Assembly (NCBI GenBank): GCA_003162415.1
Contig: PMOL01000013.1
Span: 1 to 64,000 of the forward strand
DNA length: 64,000 bases
DNA from: Candidatus Dormiibacterota bacterium
Lineage (GTDB): Bacteria; Chloroflexota; Dormibacteria; Aeolococcales; Aeolococcaceae
Direction: 5' to 3'
A program made the position numbers and the translations under genes. The notes under the pieces are model-generated. The model was not told where the DNA came from and did no database searches. It saw only the letters and a program-made list of their open reading frames with translations. How positions within the stretch are numbered: position 1 is the stretch's first letter; every line of letters begins with the position of its first letter. This document shows positions 34,993 through 43,544 of the stretch, in pieces.

Positions 34993-35014
34993 ATTCGACA
35001 ACTTGCTGTCGAAT
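34993..35014. promoter_or_regulatory. Inverted repeat upstream of alaS, possible operator
   Basis: ATTCGACA (34993-35000) and TGTCGAAT (35007-35014) form a perfect 8-bp inverted repeat with a 6-base spacer, starting two bases after the sigma-gene stop codon. The right arm overlaps a -10-like AATACT (35012-35017), so a bound protein could block alaS transcription. There is no T-tract. Confidence 0.5.
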
Positions 35015-35024
35015 ACTTTTGCAC

Positions 35025-37631
35025 GTGCTCAGCTCTGAGATCCGGGAGCGATTTCTTCGCTTCTTCGAAGAACGCGGGCACTTCCGGCTCGCGAGCTTTC
35101 CGCTCATTCCCCACGACGATCCGTCGCTTCTCTTCACTGTGGCCGGCATGGTGCCGCTGAAACCGTGGATCACCGGACAGCGCACGCCACCGTCGCGCGA
35201 CCTCGTCTCGTGTCAGAAATGCTTTCGCGGCGCCGGGCTGAAATATGACGATATGGCGTCGGTCGGTGACCCGACGCATCACACCTTTTTTGAGATGCTC
35301 GGCAACTGGTCGATCGGCCATTACTTCAAGGAAGGTGCGATCGATTACGCGTGGGAGTTCTCCACCAAGGTGCTCGGTCTCGACCCGGAGCGTCTCTGGC
35401 CGAGCATCTACCCAGATGACACCGAGTCGGAGCGGCTCTGGGTCGAGCGGATCGGCGTTCCCCGCGAACGCATTTCGCGTCTGACCGAGAACTGGTGGGC
35501 GGCGGGCCCGACCGGTCCGTGCGGCTACGACAGCGAGCTGTACTACGACTGGGGCGGCCCGTGCTCCTGCGGACGGGCCGACTGCACCCCGCAGGACGAG
35601 TGTGGGGGAGACCGCTTCGAAGAGTTCTGGAACCTGGTCTTCATGGAGTTCGACCAGCAGCCCGACGGCTCGAGGCCGCTGCTGCCCAACCCCACCGTCG
35701 ACACCGGGCTCGGATTCGACCGGATCGTCGCGATCGTGCAGGGCGACCGGACCGGGTATGGCACGGACCACTTCGCGCCGATCGTCAACGGCTTCAGATC
35801 CCGGGCGGCGGCCGAAGCGGCCGATCCGTCGCTCGAGCGGTCCTTCTACGTCCTCGCGGACCATCTGCGTGGCGCCGGGTTCCTGATCTCCGCCGGAGTG
35901 CTCCCCGCCAACGAGGGACGCGGCTACGTGCTCCGCCGGCTCATCCGCCGCGCCGCGGTGCACGCTCGTCGCGTCGCGCTTCGAGGCGGGCTCGCAGCCG
36001 GGACTCAGGACCTCGTGGCCGTCATGGGACCGGTCTACCCGGAGCTCGTCGAGTTTCGCGGGCTGATCGAGGAGACGCTGCACATCGAGGAGGAGGCCTT
36101 CGCTCGAACCCTCGACGCCGGGACGGAGCGCCTCGCCACCCTACTCTCGACGAACCCAACCCACATTGACGGCACCGACGCCTTCCGGCTCTATGACACC
36201 TTCGGGCTCCCAATCGAGTTAACGGTCGAGATGGCAGCCGAGCGAGAGGCAACCGTCGACCTCGAGGGTTTCGAGGCGGCAATGCAGGAGCAGCGTGAGC
36301 GCGGTCAGGCGTCAGCGCGCCGCGTGGGATTCGCCGGGGCCGAGGCGCTCCCGCCGACACGGTTCGTCGGCTACGACCTCCTGGAATCGGACTCGAGAGT
36401 GCTTCGCATCGGCCTGGACAGCGAGATCAAGGCGCTCGACGCCGGGGAGAGCGGGCCGGTGCTGTTCGATGTCTCCCCGTTCTACGCGGAAGCCGGCGGC
36501 CAGGTCGGCGACACCGGTTCACTCTCCTGGCCCGGCGGGAGCGCCGCCGTCCGCGACACCCAGCCGGTGGCGGGGAGCGACGCCCGGGCGCACGACGTGC
36601 TCGTCCAATCGGGAGAGCTCCGGCCCGGGCAAGCGCTCCACGCCAAGGTCGACGCCGGGCGGCGCGGCCGGATCGCTGGCCATCACAGCGCCACCCACCT
36701 GCTCAACCGCGCCCTTCGCGAGGTCCTGGGCGACGGCGTCGTCCAGCGCGGGTCGTTCGTGGGCCCCGACCACGCAACCTTCGACTTCTCATTCCCGAGG
36801 GCGCTCACCGCCGACGAGCTCACCGACATCGAGCATCGCGTCAATGAGGGCATCAGGCGCAACCTCGAGCGCACGGTCGCGCTCATGCCGCTCGCCGATG
36901 CACGGGCCAGCGGCGCAATCGCGCTGATCGACGAGGCGTACTCACCGGATGTCCGGGTGGTCGATTTCGGAGGCTGGTCGCGGGAGTTGTGTGGCGGCAC
37001 GCACGTCACCCGAAGCGGCGACCTGGGCGCGGCGATCCTCGTCTCCGAGAGCAGCATCGGCCAGGGAATCCGTCGTATCGAGATGGTTTCCGGCGAGAGC
37101 GCGGAGGAGCGCTGGCGGCGTCTCGGGACCGCGCTCGTATCCACTGCCCGGGCGCTCAAGACGCGTCCGGAAGAGGTCCCCGAACGGGTGGCGGCCCTCC
37201 AGGACCAGGTTCGCAAGCTGAGCCGGGAGGTGACCCAGGTGCGCCAGGCCGCGCCATCGAGCGTGGCCACCGACGCGGCCGTCGTCGAGGATGCCGGGGG
37301 GGTGCCCTTTGCCCACCTGCTGCTCGACGGCGACATCGGCGCCGACGACGTCTCCCAGGCCGGTGATCGCCTCCTGGCCGATCGCCTCCAGGGTGATGGC
37401 GTCGCCGCGGTGCTCGGTCCGGCAACGCTCGTCGTCAAGGTCGGCGGCCGGGCGCTCGACGCGGGCGTTCACGCGGGGACGCTGGTCACCGGCGCCGCGG
37501 AGATCACCGGCGGCAAGGGCGGCGGACGTCCCGACCTGGGGCGAGGCAAGGTCGGCGACCCGGCGAAGCGCGAGGCGGCAGTATCGCTGCTGCGCGCCGC
37601 GATCACCGAGACGATGGGGCACGCGGCCTGA
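35025..37631 (+). CDS. alaS: Alanyl-tRNA synthetase
   Basis: A class II synthetase of 868 residues. The aminoacylation domain shows IRERFLRFFEERGH, LLFTVAGMVPLKPW, QKCFRGAGLKYDD and FFEMLGNWSIG. The editing domain has the zinc ligands HHSATHLLNRAL (HxxxH) and CGGTHV (CxxxH), and a DHHA1 C-domain ends GGGRPDLGRGK. A zinc-like Cys-rich insertion (CSCGRADC) lies near residue 183. Start: the GTG at 35025 fits a leaderless -10 (AATACT); a TTG at 35019 is the alternative. pilM/ftsA-like follows with a 1-base overlap. Confidence 0.96.
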   Translation: MLSSEIRERFLRFFEERGHFRLASFPLIPHDDPSLLFTVAGMVPLKPWITGQRTPPSRDLVSCQKCFRGAGLKYDDMASVGDPTHHTFFEMLGNWSIGHYFKEGAIDYAWEFSTKVLGLDPERLWPSIYPDDTESERLWVERIGVPRERISRLTENWWAAGPTGPCGYDSELYYDWGGPCSCGRADCTPQDECGGDRFEEFWNLVFMEFDQQPDGSRPLLPNPTVDTGLGFDRIVAIVQGDRTGYGTDHFAPIVNGFRSRAAAEAADPSLERSFYVLADHLRGAGFLISAGVLPANEGRGYVLRRLIRRAAVHARRVALRGGLAAGTQDLVAVMGPVYPELVEFRGLIEETLHIEEEAFARTLDAGTERLATLLSTNPTHIDGTDAFRLYDTFGLPIELTVEMAAEREATVDLEGFEAAMQEQRERGQASARRVGFAGAEALPPTRFVGYDLLESDSRVLRIGLDSEIKALDAGESGPVLFDVSPFYAEAGGQVGDTGSLSWPGGSAAVRDTQPVAGSDARAHDVLVQSGELRPGQALHAKVDAGRRGRIAGHHSATHLLNRALREVLGDGVVQRGSFVGPDHATFDFSFPRALTADELTDIEHRVNEGIRRNLERTVALMPLADARASGAIALIDEAYSPDVRVVDFGGWSRELCGGTHVTRSGDLGAAILVSESSIGQGIRRIEMVSGESAEERWRRLGTALVSTARALKTRPEEVPERVAALQDQVRKLSREVTQVRQAAPSSVATDAAVVEDAGGVPFAHLLLDGDIGADDVSQAGDRLLADRLQGDGVAAVLGPATLVVKVGGRALDAGVHAGTLVTGAAEITGGKGGGRPDLGRGKVGDPAKREAAVSLLRAAITETMGHAA

Positions 37632-38896
37632 TGCCCAAGCGAAAGTTCGCGCTGCTCAAGCGGCGCGAAGAGTTCCAGAGCCACTTCACCGTCCTCGACA
37701 TCGGGACGGAGTTCGTCAAGGCGCTGATCGTCAAGCGCGAGAACGACAAGGGCATCGTGCTCGGCGTCGGCAAGGTCCGCCAGGCGCAGTCGCACATGCA
37801 GGCGGGCGCCGTGGCCGACCTCCAGGCGGTCATCGACAACTGCGACCGCGCGCTCACCGAAGCCGAGGACATGTGCGAGACCATCCCCGGCCAGGCGGTC
37901 ATCGGCATCGCCGGCGAGCAGGTGCGCGGCTTCAGCACGACCATGACCATGCCGAGGCCACAACCGCAGGCCCGCATCACCCAGGCGGACCTCGCCACCG
38001 CACTCCAGGCGGTTCAGCGTCGTGCGCTTCGCGAAGCCGTGCGCCAGATGTCGCACGACCTCGGCGTCCAGGAGGTCAACGTCAAACTGGTGCACAGCAC
38101 GATCACCTCGGTGCGCATCGACGGCTACGCGGTGAGCAACCCGGTGGACTTCCAGGGCCACGTCGTCGAGATCACGGTTTTCAACACGTTCGCACCGCTC
38201 ACTCATATCGGAGCGCTGCAGGCGATCGCCCAGGAGCTGGACCTCGAGCTCGTCGCCACCGTCGCCGAGCCGTATGCGCTGGCCCGAGGCTGCGCCTCGG
38301 CAGAGTCGCATGAGCTCGGCGCCATCTTCGTGGACGTCGGTGGCGGGACCACCGACATCGCCGTGGTCCGGCGAGGCGGGATCGAGGCGACGCGGATGTT
38401 CGCCCTCGGAGGACGCTCGTTCACCAAGCGGCTCGCGACGGATCTCTCGATGGACCTCGACGAGGCCGAGCGTTTCAAGGTCGCGCACTCCGAGGGGCAC
38501 CTCGCCGCCGAGCAGAGCGCCATGGCTCGCCGAGCCCTCACCCCGACCGCCGAAGTCCTCGCCCAGGGCGTCGCCCTGACGCTCGAGGAGCTCGCCGGTC
38601 CGGATCCGCTCCCGGGGTCCATCTGCCTCGCCGGTGGAGGAGCGGCGCTCCCCGAGGTCGCGGAGCAACTTCGCATCCTCGACTGGTCGGACACCGTCCC
38701 CTTCACCCGTCCTCCGACGGTCAAGGTCCTCGGACCGGGTGACGTGACCGGTGTGTATGACACGACCGGCCTCCTGGTCGGCAGCCAGGATGTCACCCCG
38801 ATGGGGCTTGCGCGACACGCCGTGACGCTGGAAGATGATGCGGACGAGCCCCTGGGAGGGCTCATGCGCCGCGTTTTGAAGACGATGAAGGTATAG
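37631..38896 (+). CDS. FtsA/PilM-type actin-like ATPase
   Basis: A 421-residue actin-fold ATPase: phosphate-1 loop VLDIGTEFVKALIV, an SHS2-like insertion, phosphate-2 loop FVDVGGGTTDIAVV, the EAERFKVAHS helix found in FtsA, and adenosine motif CLAGGGAALP. FtsA tethers FtsZ to the membrane in division, whereas PilM docks type IV pilus assembly. No amphipathic FtsA tail is obvious, although the last residues (RRVLKTMKV) are basic and could bind membrane. It starts at the alaS stop and is followed by a membrane-anchored extracytoplasmic protein, which suggests an envelope machine. A prepilin peptidase lies four genes downstream. Confidence 0.85.
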   Translation: MPKRKFALLKRREEFQSHFTVLDIGTEFVKALIVKRENDKGIVLGVGKVRQAQSHMQAGAVADLQAVIDNCDRALTEAEDMCETIPGQAVIGIAGEQVRGFSTTMTMPRPQPQARITQADLATALQAVQRRALREAVRQMSHDLGVQEVNVKLVHSTITSVRIDGYAVSNPVDFQGHVVEITVFNTFAPLTHIGALQAIAQELDLELVATVAEPYALARGCASAESHELGAIFVDVGGGTTDIAVVRRGGIEATRMFALGGRSFTKRLATDLSMDLDEAERFKVAHSEGHLAAEQSAMARRALTPTAEVLAQGVALTLEELAGPDPLPGSICLAGGGAALPEVAEQLRILDWSDTVPFTRPPTVKVLGPGDVTGVYDTTGLLVGSQDVTPMGLARHAVTLEDDADEPLGGLMRRVLKTMKV

Positions 38897-38902
38897 GCGC
38901 CG

Positions 38903-40636
38903 ATGCCGGCTGTTGTGATTGCCAAGCCCGACGACGAGATCGTTGATCTCATCGATCGGGTTCGCTCGTCCGCCGACCCGGATGTCGGGCTCGTCGTCCC
39001 GGGCTCGAGCCGGGCGCTCCAGACCCCGCTCAATGTGCGGCTGCTCGCCCAGTTCAGCCATCAGTCCGGTCGCCGGACGTCGATCGTCACCGAGGATCCT
39101 CGACTTCAGCAGCTGGCGCGGGCGAGCGGGCTCCCGGTCTATGGATCGGTCCCCGCATTCGAGCGGGGCATCGAGCTTGCCGGACCCCGCGGGGGCGGCT
39201 CGGGAGCCGCCCGCGTCGTGACCGCAGGCGCGGCCGGCATGGCGGCCGCCGCTGTGCTGGAACCGCCGCCCGCTCCGCCGCCGGCGCCACCGCCGCTTAG
39301 CCCACCGGCTCACGCGCCGGCAACCTCCAGGCTGGAACCACGACGCGTGATCACCCAGCTTCCACCGGCCGGACGGCCGCCGCGCGGGTCGGACCGCCGC
39401 CGGTTCCTGTACATCGCCGCTGCCGCAATCGCGATTATCGGGATCCTGCTGTTCATGGCGCTTGCGCCGTCCGCGAAGGTCACGATCACCATCGCCGCAA
39501 CCCCGCTCTCGGTCAGCTCGACGATTCAGGGAACCACCAATCCCGCCGCGGCCACGGCGGCCGACCACGTCCTCACCGGTGTCGTGAGCACCTCCGCGTC
39601 GTCCCAGTTCACGGCAACTCCGACCGGAACCAAGACCCTTCCGGCGGTGGCTGCGAAGGCGACCTTGACCTTTTCGACCGACGCCCCGAGCGACATCTCA
39701 TTCACCCTCCCCGTGAACAACCCCAGTTCCCAGGTGCAGAGCGCCGACCAATCGGTCACCTTCGGACCCACACGGACCAGCGTGATCTGTATCGGCCCGC
39801 AGAATCCGCCGCCGACCAGCTCCAATTGCGGGACGAGTCCATACAACGCAACCGCACCGTACGTGGATCTCACCGCCGGGGCAAACGGCAACGTCGGCTC
39901 CGGCACCCTGACGCTGTGGCAGGGCGACCCGTGTCCCAATCCCTTGCTCTGCCCGGGGATCCACATCAGCGTGACCAACAACTCCGGGGCCTCGGGTGGA
40001 ACCGACCCCAAGCAGGTCACAGCCGCGAGCGCGACTGATGTCGCCAACTGGACCTCGCAGGTGACCACCGTCGAGGCTCAGCTCTCGAGCCAGATGCAGA
40101 CAGAGTTGGTGGCGCACGCGGCCGGGAAGCCTCTCGCCAAGGATCCGGCCGGCAACGGAGAGGCAACTGCGTTCGTTGTAACACCGCAACCGTTTCCTCC
40201 CGCGGTCGGTGCGCAATTCGCGGCGGCTCAAGTCACCGTGAAAGGCGTGGCTGAATCCGCCATCTACGACAACGCGGCGGTCCACAACGACATCATCGCC
40301 GACCTCGACAAGCTGATTAAACCCGGCGACGTACTGGCCAAAGGCAGTCTGACCACCCCACCCTGCGCGGTGACGCAAGCAAACGTCAATGGCACAGTCA
40401 TCCTGGCCTGTTCGGCGACCGCATTCAGCCAGCCCCAGGTCAACCTCAATGGTCTGAAAGCCCAGCTCACCGGACGAAATCCGTCCAAGGCTCAGGCGAT
40501 CGTTGAAGGCAACGTCGCCAAGGTGCAGGGCGTGACCGTCTCCGAGTGGCCCTTCAAGCTGTTCTATCTCCCGCTGCGCGCGTCACAGATCGATATCGTC
40601 GAGAATTTCGTAGCGCCGGCAACCAAGTCGCCGTGA
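38903..40636 (+). CDS. Membrane-anchored protein with baseplate-J-like extracytoplasmic region
   Basis: A 577-residue protein. A cytoplasmic N-terminal alpha/beta domain (1-85, VVIAKPDDEI to PVYGSVPAFE) is followed by a Pro-rich linker (119-150), one transmembrane helix (about 168-188) and a long Thr/Ser/Asn-rich outer region. The outer region contains VTITIAATPLSV-type strands, four Cys in pairs and a C-terminal segment ending WPFKLFYLPLRASQIDI. The order nucleotide-fold-like head, single helix and beta-rich outside with an LP-rich C-terminus resembles large proteins annotated as baseplate J/gp47-like in Chloroflexota and Actinobacteria. That comparison is from memory. It follows the FtsA/PilM-like gene by 6 bases. 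Confidence 0.65.
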   Translation: MPAVVIAKPDDEIVDLIDRVRSSADPDVGLVVPGSSRALQTPLNVRLLAQFSHQSGRRTSIVTEDPRLQQLARASGLPVYGSVPAFERGIELAGPRGGGSGAARVVTAGAAGMAAAAVLEPPPAPPPAPPPLSPPAHAPATSRLEPRRVITQLPPAGRPPRGSDRRRFLYIAAAAIAIIGILLFMALAPSAKVTITIAATPLSVSSTIQGTTNPAAATAADHVLTGVVSTSASSQFTATPTGTKTLPAVAAKATLTFSTDAPSDISFTLPVNNPSSQVQSADQSVTFGPTRTSVICIGPQNPPPTSSNCGTSPYNATAPYVDLTAGANGNVGSGTLTLWQGDPCPNPLLCPGIHISVTNNSGASGGTDPKQVTAASATDVANWTSQVTTVEAQLSSQMQTELVAHAAGKPLAKDPAGNGEATAFVVTPQPFPPAVGAQFAAAQVTVKGVAESAIYDNAAVHNDIIADLDKLIKPGDVLAKGSLTTPPCAVTQANVNGTVILACSATAFSQPQVNLNGLKAQLTGRNPSKAQAIVEGNVAKVQGVTVSEWPFKLFYLPLRASQIDIVENFVAPATKSP

Positions 40637-41094
40637 GCGGGACCGGGGACGGCACCGGTGGCAGACGCGTCCTCGGCATCGACGTCGGCACCGTCCGCGT
40701 CGGGCTTGCAGTCTCCGATGAGACCTGTACGCTGGCCAGTCCGCTTGCGACGATTCCAAACGACTCGCGAACGATGTGGGCACGCATCACGCGCGAGATG
40801 GAAGATCGCGATGTGGACCGTGTGGTGATCGGATTGCCCCGTCGTCTCGATGGGAGCGAAGGCGACGCGTCTGAGCACGCGCGAGTGTTCGCCGCCGAGC
40901 TTGCGGAGCGGACAGCGACCCCGATCGAGTTGTGGGACGAACGTTTCACGACGACCATTGCCGAGCGTTCCCTCATCGAAAGCGGTGTGCGTCGCAAGCG
41001 CAGGCGGGAGGTGATCGACGCGGTGGCCGCGGCGGTCCTGCTCCAGAGCTGGCTCGACGCCCGCCGGATTGCAGCGGCGCGCGCACCGCGGTGA
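40633..41094 (+). CDS. ruvX: RuvX/YqgF Holliday junction resolvase-like nuclease
   Basis: A 153-residue RNase H-fold protein of the YqgF family, implicated in pre-16S rRNA maturation and possibly junction resolution. Motifs are VLGIDVGTVRVGLAVSD (catalytic Asp), VVIGLPRRLDGSEG, ELWDERFTT (Glu) and a C-terminal DAVAAAVLLQSWL (Asp). The GTG at 40633 overlaps the previous stop. The frame is open further upstream, but those codons run through the preceding gene. aroE follows with a 4-base overlap. Confidence 0.93.
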   Translation: MSGTGDGTGGRRVLGIDVGTVRVGLAVSDETCTLASPLATIPNDSRTMWARITREMEDRDVDRVVIGLPRRLDGSEGDASEHARVFAAELAERTATPIELWDERFTTTIAERSLIESGVRRKRRREVIDAVAAAVLLQSWLDARRIAAARAPR

Positions 41095-41927
41095 GCACCG
41101 TGCCGCTCCGGCTCTGCCTCGTCGGATCCGGCATCGCGAAATCGCCGAGTCCGGTCATGCACCAGGCCGCGATGCAGGCATCGGGCGTCGAGGGCACCTA
41201 CGTCATTCGCGATCTGGCACCCTCAGAGATCGATGCGTTCGTGGCGGAACTTCGCGAAGGGCGCTACACCGGGTGCAACGTCACCACGCCCTACAAGGCG
41301 GTGATGGCAACACGCTGCGACTATCTCGAGGGCGATGCCGAATCCCTTGGCGTCGTCAACACGATCTCGGTTCGCGGAGGACGGCTCCTCGGGGTCACCA
41401 CCGATGCCGACGGGTTCGAGCTGGCGCTGAGCGAGGAATCGATGTGGCCACGTCAGGGCGCGACGGCGCTCGTGCTCGGTGCCGGTGGAGCGGCTGCCGC
41501 GGTCGCGCTGGCACTCACCCGGGTCCCACTGCTTCGTCTGCGGATCGCCGCTCGGCGCGACGCGGCTGCTGCCGACCTGGTCGATCGCCTTCGCGGATCC
41601 GGCGACATCGCAACCGTTCCATGGGATCGCGGCGCCATCGCCGCGACCAGCAGGCATTCCGCGATCGTTGTTAATGCGACCCCGGTCGGACTGGAGTCCC
41701 TGCCGTTCGATCCGCGATCGGTGCCCGCGGCGTGCAGCGTTGTCGACCTCCGCTATCGACCGCGTCCGATCGACGTGGTGGCCGCCGCCATCGAAACCGG
41801 CCATCGCGCCAGCGATGGGCTGGAGATGCTCCTCCAGCAGGGCCTGCTGAGCTTCGAGATCTGGACCGGTAAGGTCGCGCCGGCTGCGGCGGTGCGGAGC
41901 GCGCTGATCCGGGCAGTCGAGGCGTGA
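41091..41927 (+). CDS. aroE: Shikimate dehydrogenase
   Basis: AroE reduces 3-dehydroshikimate to shikimate with NADPH. The protein has 278 residues. Substrate-site motifs are GSGIAKSPSPVMHQAAM near the N-terminus, NVTTPYKAVM (catalytic Lys) and NTISVRGGRLLGVTTDADGF in pieces. The nucleotide loop is VLGAGGAAAAVA, then NATPVG, VVDLRYRP and DGLEMLLQQG. The start is GTG at 41091. It is one of four shikimate-pathway genes in the window (with aroC, aroK-aroB and aroQ). Confidence 0.95.
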   Translation: MSTVPLRLCLVGSGIAKSPSPVMHQAAMQASGVEGTYVIRDLAPSEIDAFVAELREGRYTGCNVTTPYKAVMATRCDYLEGDAESLGVVNTISVRGGRLLGVTTDADGFELALSEESMWPRQGATALVLGAGGAAAAVALALTRVPLLRLRIAARRDAAAADLVDRLRGSGDIATVPWDRGAIAATSRHSAIVVNATPVGLESLPFDPRSVPAACSVVDLRYRPRPIDVVAAAIETGHRASDGLEMLLQQGLLSFEIWTGKVAPAAAVRSALIRAVEA

Positions 41928-42679
41928 ATCCGCCGCTGGTCATCGCAGGCGTCACGGTTGCCGGCGGTCTCGTCGGGCTCGGCTCGGGCTGGCTTGCAGT
42001 GGCGCTCGAGAGGTTCGAGAGGCTCGAGGAGGAGGAACGCCAGGAGCGCCTCGATTACGAACGCGATATCGCCGAGGAGCTGAGCCGAGCCGCGGTGGCC
42101 GCGGAGGCGCCGGCGCCGGCGCGCCCCTGGGCCGGCGAACGTTATGGCTGGACCTGGCTGGAACGCTGGCTCTCGCCCGCGGTCGGAGCGGTCGGGTTCG
42201 GGGCCTTCGCCGCGCACGAGCAGTTCGGCACCGGGCTGCTGATCCACCTGCTCTGGCTCGCCATCTTCGTCCACATCGTCGATTTCGATCTGAAGCACCG
42301 GCTCATCCTCAACGTCATCACCTACCCGAGCATCCTGGCCGCGCTGGTGCTGAGCGAGTGGTCGCCACGCCTGACCGTAACCGGCGCAATCATCGGTGCG
42401 GTCGGCGTGGCGGCATTCTTCTTCGTGCAGAACCTCGTGTCCCGCGGCAGCATCGGACTCGGCGACGCGAAGCTCGGTGCGCTGGTGGGCGCGGTGACCG
42501 GTGCCGGCCCGACGAGCGCGAACCTCGGCGCCGTCTATGCCGTGATCGCCGGGGTGTTCATCGGCGGCGCGACGGCGATCGTCCTTCTGGTCACACGCGT
42601 CCGTGGGCTCAAAGACCCGATACCCTATGGTCCGTTCCTCTGTGCGGGCGCAGCGCTCATCCTGTACCTCGGTCCGTGA
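41924..42679 (+). CDS. Prepilin peptidase (A24 family)
   Basis: This aspartic membrane peptidase cleaves type IV prepilin-like leaders. The protein has 251 residues, with one N-terminal helix, a charged coiled stretch (about 30-60) and then about six helices. Both catalytic-Asp motifs are present: DFDLKHRLI and GLGDAKLG. The CxxC zinc pair of bifunctional prepilin methyltransferases is absent, and the coiled segment replaces it. The start is GTG at 41924, overlapping aroE by 4 bases. No prepilin is recognised in this window, so its substrates lie elsewhere. Confidence 0.9.
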   Translation: MNPPLVIAGVTVAGGLVGLGSGWLAVALERFERLEEEERQERLDYERDIAEELSRAAVAAEAPAPARPWAGERYGWTWLERWLSPAVGAVGFGAFAAHEQFGTGLLIHLLWLAIFVHIVDFDLKHRLILNVITYPSILAALVLSEWSPRLTVTGAIIGAVGVAAFFFVQNLVSRGSIGLGDAKLGALVGAVTGAGPTSANLGAVYAVIAGVFIGGATAIVLLVTRVRGLKDPIPYGPFLCAGAALILYLGP

Positions 42680-42715
42680 CCCGCACGAAGTCCAGAGGTT
42701 CGTTGAGGTGAGGCA

Positions 42716-43237
42716 ATGCCGACGCAGTTGATGCCGGGGGAACGGTCGATCGCACTGGTCCGCCAGCACTGGTCGGTGCTTGCCGGCCACGTGCTGGGTG
42801 CGGTCGTCGTCATCGTCGTCGCGATCGTCCTCGACGCCAAGCTTCCGGTCAAGATCGGCTCGGTGTCGATATCGACGGTCAAGAACATCGTCGCGCTGGT
42901 GCTCATCGTCGGGTCAGTGGTCTGGGCGGGGCTGCGGATCCTGCGCTGGCGCTTTGCCACCTATCACCTGACCGACCGGCGAATCGTCATGGAGGGCGGC
43001 ATCCTCTCGAGGACCGCGGAGACAATCCCGCTCGACCGGATCCAGAACACGGTGATCCACCGGCCGTTCGGCGACCGGCTCATCGGCGCCGGTGATATCG
43101 AGATCGAGTCGGCCGGGCGCGACGGGGTGGAGGTGCTCCACCGAATCCCCAAGGCAGAGACCTTCTACAACGAGTTGCTCACCACCATGAACACGCCCCC
43201 GTCGGCGGCCGCGCCGCCGCGCCCTGCCGGTCTCTGA
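42716..43237 (+). CDS. Membrane protein with bacterial PH domain
   Basis: A 173-residue protein with two hydrophobic helices (about 22-40 and 55-75) followed by a bacterial PH (YdbS/bPH2-type) domain: RFATYHLTDRRIVMEGGIL, then IPLDRIQNTVIHRPFGDRLIG and GDIEIESAG. The N-terminal LMPGERSIALVRQHW is also typical of the family, whose molecular role is poorly known. GAGGTGAGG stands just before the ATG. It ends a + strand run; the next gene faces the other way. Confidence 0.85.
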   Translation: MPTQLMPGERSIALVRQHWSVLAGHVLGAVVVIVVAIVLDAKLPVKIGSVSISTVKNIVALVLIVGSVVWAGLRILRWRFATYHLTDRRIVMEGGILSRTAETIPLDRIQNTVIHRPFGDRLIGAGDIEIESAGRDGVEVLHRIPKAETFYNELLTTMNTPPSAAAPPRPAGL

Positions 43238-43255
43238 AACAAGCGCCGGGTGCGC

Positions 43256-43438
43256 TCAGTGGAGGCGCGCCAGTGCGGCGATCCGCTGCAGGGCCTCGGA
43301 GGCGGCGGCTCCCGATCCCTCGCGGACCACTTCGCGGTACGCGCAGATCGCCGCGATCACGTCGCCATTGGCGTCGAGGAGCCGGGCGATGCGCAGGTGC
43401 TCGACGGCCGTCCGCCGCACGCTGATCGCCTCGGTCAT
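43256..43438 (-). CDS. Small helical protein
   Basis: A 60-residue protein with an amphipathic helix-turn-helix pattern (AVEHLRIARLLDANGDVIAA, then ICAYREVV) like a single tetratricopeptide-type hairpin. The frame opens upstream to 43561, but that part is shadow of the aroC start. The ATG at 43438 has AGGTG directly before it. It is convergent with the PH-domain gene and divergent from aroC. No family was recognised. Confidence 0.5.
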   Translation of the reverse strand: MTEAISVRRTAVEHLRIARLLDANGDVIAAICAYREVVREGSGAAASEALQRIAALARLH

Positions 43439-43529
43439 CACCTGCAGTCTTCGCGCCCATCCGGGACCTGACACGGACAAATTCGCTGCGCGATCGACGG
43501 CGTGAATGGGGTGGATGGGCGCCCGCCAA

Positions 43530-43535
43530 TACAAT
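43530..43535 (+). promoter_or_regulatory. -10 box for a leaderless aroC transcript
   Basis: TACAAT, the best -10 match in this group, ends 9 bases before the aroC ATG with no Shine-Dalgarno sequence. No clear -35 was found. Confidence 0.5.
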
Positions 43536-43544
43536 CCGTTGTGA

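Noticed and set aside
37469-39568. 699-codon minus-strand frame
   Set aside because: It is an antisense shadow of alaS, the FtsA/PilM-like gene and the next gene; its composition is unlike protein.
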